Assembly (NCBI GenBank): GCA_035299305.1 | Contig: DATGWV010000218.1 | Coordinates: forward strand, 1 to 15,808 | Source of the DNA: BJHL01 sp035299305 | GTDB lineage: Bacteria; Planctomycetota; Phycisphaerae; Phycisphaerales; UBA1924 | Direction of reading: 5' to 3' | Length of the DNA: 15,808 bases | Shown here: in pieces, positions 13,882-15,808 of the stretch | Position numbering within the stretch: the stretch's first letter is position 1 | Layout of the letters: every line of letters begins with the position of its first letter | Notes under the pieces: generated by a model | What the model saw: the letters and a program-made list of their open reading frames with translations, nothing else | Told to the model about the DNA's origin: nothing | Database searches by the model: none | Made by a program: the position numbers and the translations under genes

Positions 13882-15432
13882 GTGCGGCTCGTGAAGAATT
13901 CGTCTTCGTGGATTCGGTCAGCATCGGCGTGTTGGCTGCTGGCGGGCATGCTCGTGCTCGTGGGCGTTGTCCTGCGCCTGCCGCGACTGACGCAGACCAT
14001 CTGGTTTGACGAAGCATTTCGCACGTTTGTCGTGATGAAGCCGGAAGCGATTCGCAATCTGCTGCTGCACGACGTGCACAATCCGCTTTACAACGCGTTC
14101 ATGTATTGCTGGATCCGCGTGGCGGGCGACAGCGAAGTCGCGATTCGACTACCCACGCTGTTTGCGGGTACGGGCATGATCCTGATCGTGTGGCGCTGGC
14201 TGCGCGATCGGTTCGGCCCGCGCGAAGCGTGGTGGGCTGCAGTGTTCCTCACAATCAACCCCGTTCACATCTGGTACTCGTGCGAAGCCAAGAACAACAT
14301 GTTCACGGTCTTCTTTGTCACGCTCGCGCTGTGGCGGCTGGATGCTCTCGCTCGCGCGCTGTCCGCACGCGACGTCGCGCTCGCTGCCATCGCAGGCTCG
14401 CTCGCAATCTGGACGGACTTCCAATCACTGCTTGTGCTGCCGGTCGTGTGGATCACGTGGACAATCATCCAGGCCCGCGACACGCGCCGTCAACGCTCGT
14501 GGATGGTGCCAGTTGCCGCCGCGGCGGGCTCGCTGCTGCTCGCGTCTCCCCTCATGCTTTTCAAAGCCCAGCGACTGGACGATCTACATCGCGACTACTT
14601 GGCCTACTTCCACTGGTACGAGCCGCTCCGCATGCTGCTGGTGTACTTCCCCACAGGCAACGCGCTTGTCCCCACCGTGCGTGCGACGTGGCCGCTCGCC
14701 GCACTCGCGTTTGCACCGCTCGTCGCACCCGCGCTGCTCTGGGGCATGTTCAAACTTCGCGTGGTTTCACACGGTCGCGTGCTGCTTGTGGCGTTGTTCA
14801 CACCACTCCTCATCATGTGGGCCGCGAGTGAGGCCTTGGTCCAACTCGGCAGCAGCGTGCGAATCTTTCAGGATCGCAACGTGCTGGTCATGCTGCCGGC
14901 GGTCGCGATCACACTCGCTGTTGGCGCGTTTTCATTGCGAACGCGTACAGGCATCGTTCTCTCTCGCTGGGGCATCCTCGCACTCACGCTTGCATCGTCC
15001 ATCGCGCTCGTCACCGTGCATCGCAACGAGCGCACGGTGATGTATCCCAACTCTCACTGGCGACAGGCCGCAACATGGATCAATGCGCACGCAAGCGGCC
15101 AGCGCATCCCGATCATCTCGCGCACACCGCTGCTTGCGCTGGAGTACTACCTACCGAACGATCGCATCCTGCAGTTGTCGCCGCGCAGACGCCTAGAGGA
15201 CACGCTGCCAGATCTGCTCGCGCGGGAGCAATTCACGCCCGCCACTGAGTTCTACTTCATCCAGCACGCTTTCTGGGCGTCCTACCGCGAAGAATCACTC
15301 GCGTGGATTGATGCCAACTTCGAAACGCTGGCGTCTCACGAGGAATTCGATCTGGTCATTCGCAGACTGAGACCCCGCGCCATGCCACTGCCGGTCCCGC
15401 CGCCGCCAGCGGCCGTCGATCCCGCAAACTAA
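13882..15432 (+). CDS. GT-C family membrane glycosyltransferase (PMT/ArnT-like)
   Basis: Up to 516 aa from GTG 13882; GTG 13891 is an equally possible start, and no ribosome binding site is visible for either. The fold is that of polyprenyl-phosphate-dependent glycosyltransferases of the PMT_2/ArnT group: first membrane segment (about 18-34), then the catalytic-type acidic motif WFDEAFR (41-47), and DVHNPLYNAF (64-73) in place of the common HPPLYY. About nine to ten further hydrophobic segments follow (95-105, 118-130, 140-151, 165-177, 183-196, 208-226, 270-289, 299-319, 334-350, 363-378). A soluble C-terminal periplasmic domain (380-500) and a Pro-rich end complete it. Such enzymes move a sugar from a lipid carrier onto lipid A, protein or another glycan outside the inner membrane; the acceptor here is unknown. 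It is divergent from purH, and its stop codon overlaps that of the convergent SPOR-like gene by 4 nt. Confidence 0.85.
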   Translation: MRLVKNSSSWIRSASACWLLAGMLVLVGVVLRLPRLTQTIWFDEAFRTFVVMKPEAIRNLLLHDVHNPLYNAFMYCWIRVAGDSEVAIRLPTLFAGTGMILIVWRWLRDRFGPREAWWAAVFLTINPVHIWYSCEAKNNMFTVFFVTLALWRLDALARALSARDVALAAIAGSLAIWTDFQSLLVLPVVWITWTIIQARDTRRQRSWMVPVAAAAGSLLLASPLMLFKAQRLDDLHRDYLAYFHWYEPLRMLLVYFPTGNALVPTVRATWPLAALAFAPLVAPALLWGMFKLRVVSHGRVLLVALFTPLLIMWAASEALVQLGSSVRIFQDRNVLVMLPAVAITLAVGAFSLRTRTGIVLSRWGILALTLASSIALVTVHRNERTVMYPNSHWRQAATWINAHASGQRIPIISRTPLLALEYYLPNDRILQLSPRRRLEDTLPDLLAREQFTPATEFYFIQHAFWASYREESLAWIDANFETLASHEEFDLVIRRLRPRAMPLPVPPPPAAVDPAN

Positions 15433-15808
15433 CGCGGCACGCGAATCAAAAAGCTCGGCTGCACGCGGTCGCGTTTGCCGTCCTTCACTCCTTGACCATT
15501 CACCAGGTTGCTCGGATTGGCTTCCATCGCTTCGCGCACGCGTGCGCTGAATCGCGGTCGCGGCAGCTTCTGCATCTGCCCCAGTTCGTCGCGCACCGCC
15601 GTGATGTAGTCCTCGTCGGTGAACAGCCCCACCGTCACCGTGCTGCTGCGCGGCCCGTGGTAGTAATACGCCTCTTGCCCCTGGGCCCGCAGCGCAACCA
15701 CCGCACGCTCCGCCGCATCACGAAACTCCGCCAACTCCTGCGGCGACGCGTCGCGTCCATCCATGTTGCGGTAGATGCCAACCTGCAGCGTGTAGATCGC
15801 ATCGGCTT
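15429..15808 (-). CDS. SPOR-like domain protein, C-terminal part (partial at right edge)
   Basis: The frame is open to the window edge with no stop, so the gene begins outside; the internal ATG at 15764 is not the start. Fourteen codons upstream of it read ADAIYTLQVGIYRN, and YTLQVGIY is the typical opening of a SPOR repeat. The rest of the domain follows: a helix FRDAAERAVVALRAQGQEAY, then YYYHGPRSSTVTVGLF, matching the second half with its V.VG.F. SPOR domains bind denuded peptidoglycan, often at the septum. The remaining C-terminus (about 65 residues) is basic and Pro-containing and ends in FLIRVPR. 125 residues are visible. Assignment rests on pattern only; signal peptide or lipobox would lie outside the window. 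Confidence 0.65.
   Translation of the reverse strand, partial: ADAIYTLQVGIYRNMDGRDASPQELAEFRDAAERAVVALRAQGQEAYYYHGPRSSTVTVGLFTDEDYITAVRDELGQMQKLPRPRFSARVREAMEANPSNLVNGQGVKDGKRDRVQPSFLIRVPR

Noticed and set aside
13800..14081. 94-codon N-terminal extension of purH
   Set aside because: It lies under the divergent glycosyltransferase gene, reads as noise, and the GAGGA-supported ATG 13799 gives the family's normal N-terminus.

Overview
This window looks like chromosome of a GC-rich, diderm planctomycete, most likely class Phycisphaerae. That is an inference from several exported proteins ending in a planctomycete-style C-terminal sorting tail (P-x-P-G, hydrophobic segment, RRRR), a long LptD-type outer-membrane LPS transporter, a lipoprotein, and small lineage-restricted proteins. 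No sequence search was possible, so the taxonomy is provisional. I see no tRNA, rRNA, CRISPR array, transposase or phage gene.

Left part (1-3870, + strand): the window opens in the last codons of a gene with a C-terminal sorting tail, followed by a strong intrinsic terminator. After about 430 bp without a gene come three consecutive paralogues of one secreted, surface-anchored protein family (591-1556, 1884-2816, 2929-3870). They share a signal peptide, about 20 conserved motifs and a C-terminal anchor that varies between copies. I do not recognise the family, and this array is the most promising candidate for something undescribed.

Middle part (3871-6193, + strand): ribosomal protein bL21 (rplU) has its own likely promoter and terminator, with no rpmA after it. 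Next come a small single-pass membrane protein and a cysteine-rich lipoprotein with an Asp/His-rich linker. The 453 bp between the lipoprotein gene and the convergent pdhA is packed with inverted repeats: one about 108-nt long imperfect hairpin, a run of further hairpins, and two terminators best read on the minus strand.

Right part (6194-15808, mostly - strand): the minus strand carries fchA-like cyclodeaminase/cyclohydrolase then pdhA (pyruvate dehydrogenase E1 alpha), and purH then lptD (69-nt gap, possibly one transcript). Short + strand genes lie between or opposite: a 99-aa unknown protein converging on lptD, and a GT-C glycosyltransferase divergent from purH. The glycosyltransferase ends tail-to-tail, with overlapping stop codons, on a SPOR-like protein that runs off the right edge. 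Central metabolism (folate C1 units, purines, acetyl-CoA) and envelope functions (LptD, glycosyltransferase, lipoprotein, SPOR, anchored surface proteins) are interleaved. Apart from the paralogue array and possibly purH-lptD, I see no dedicated pathway operon.
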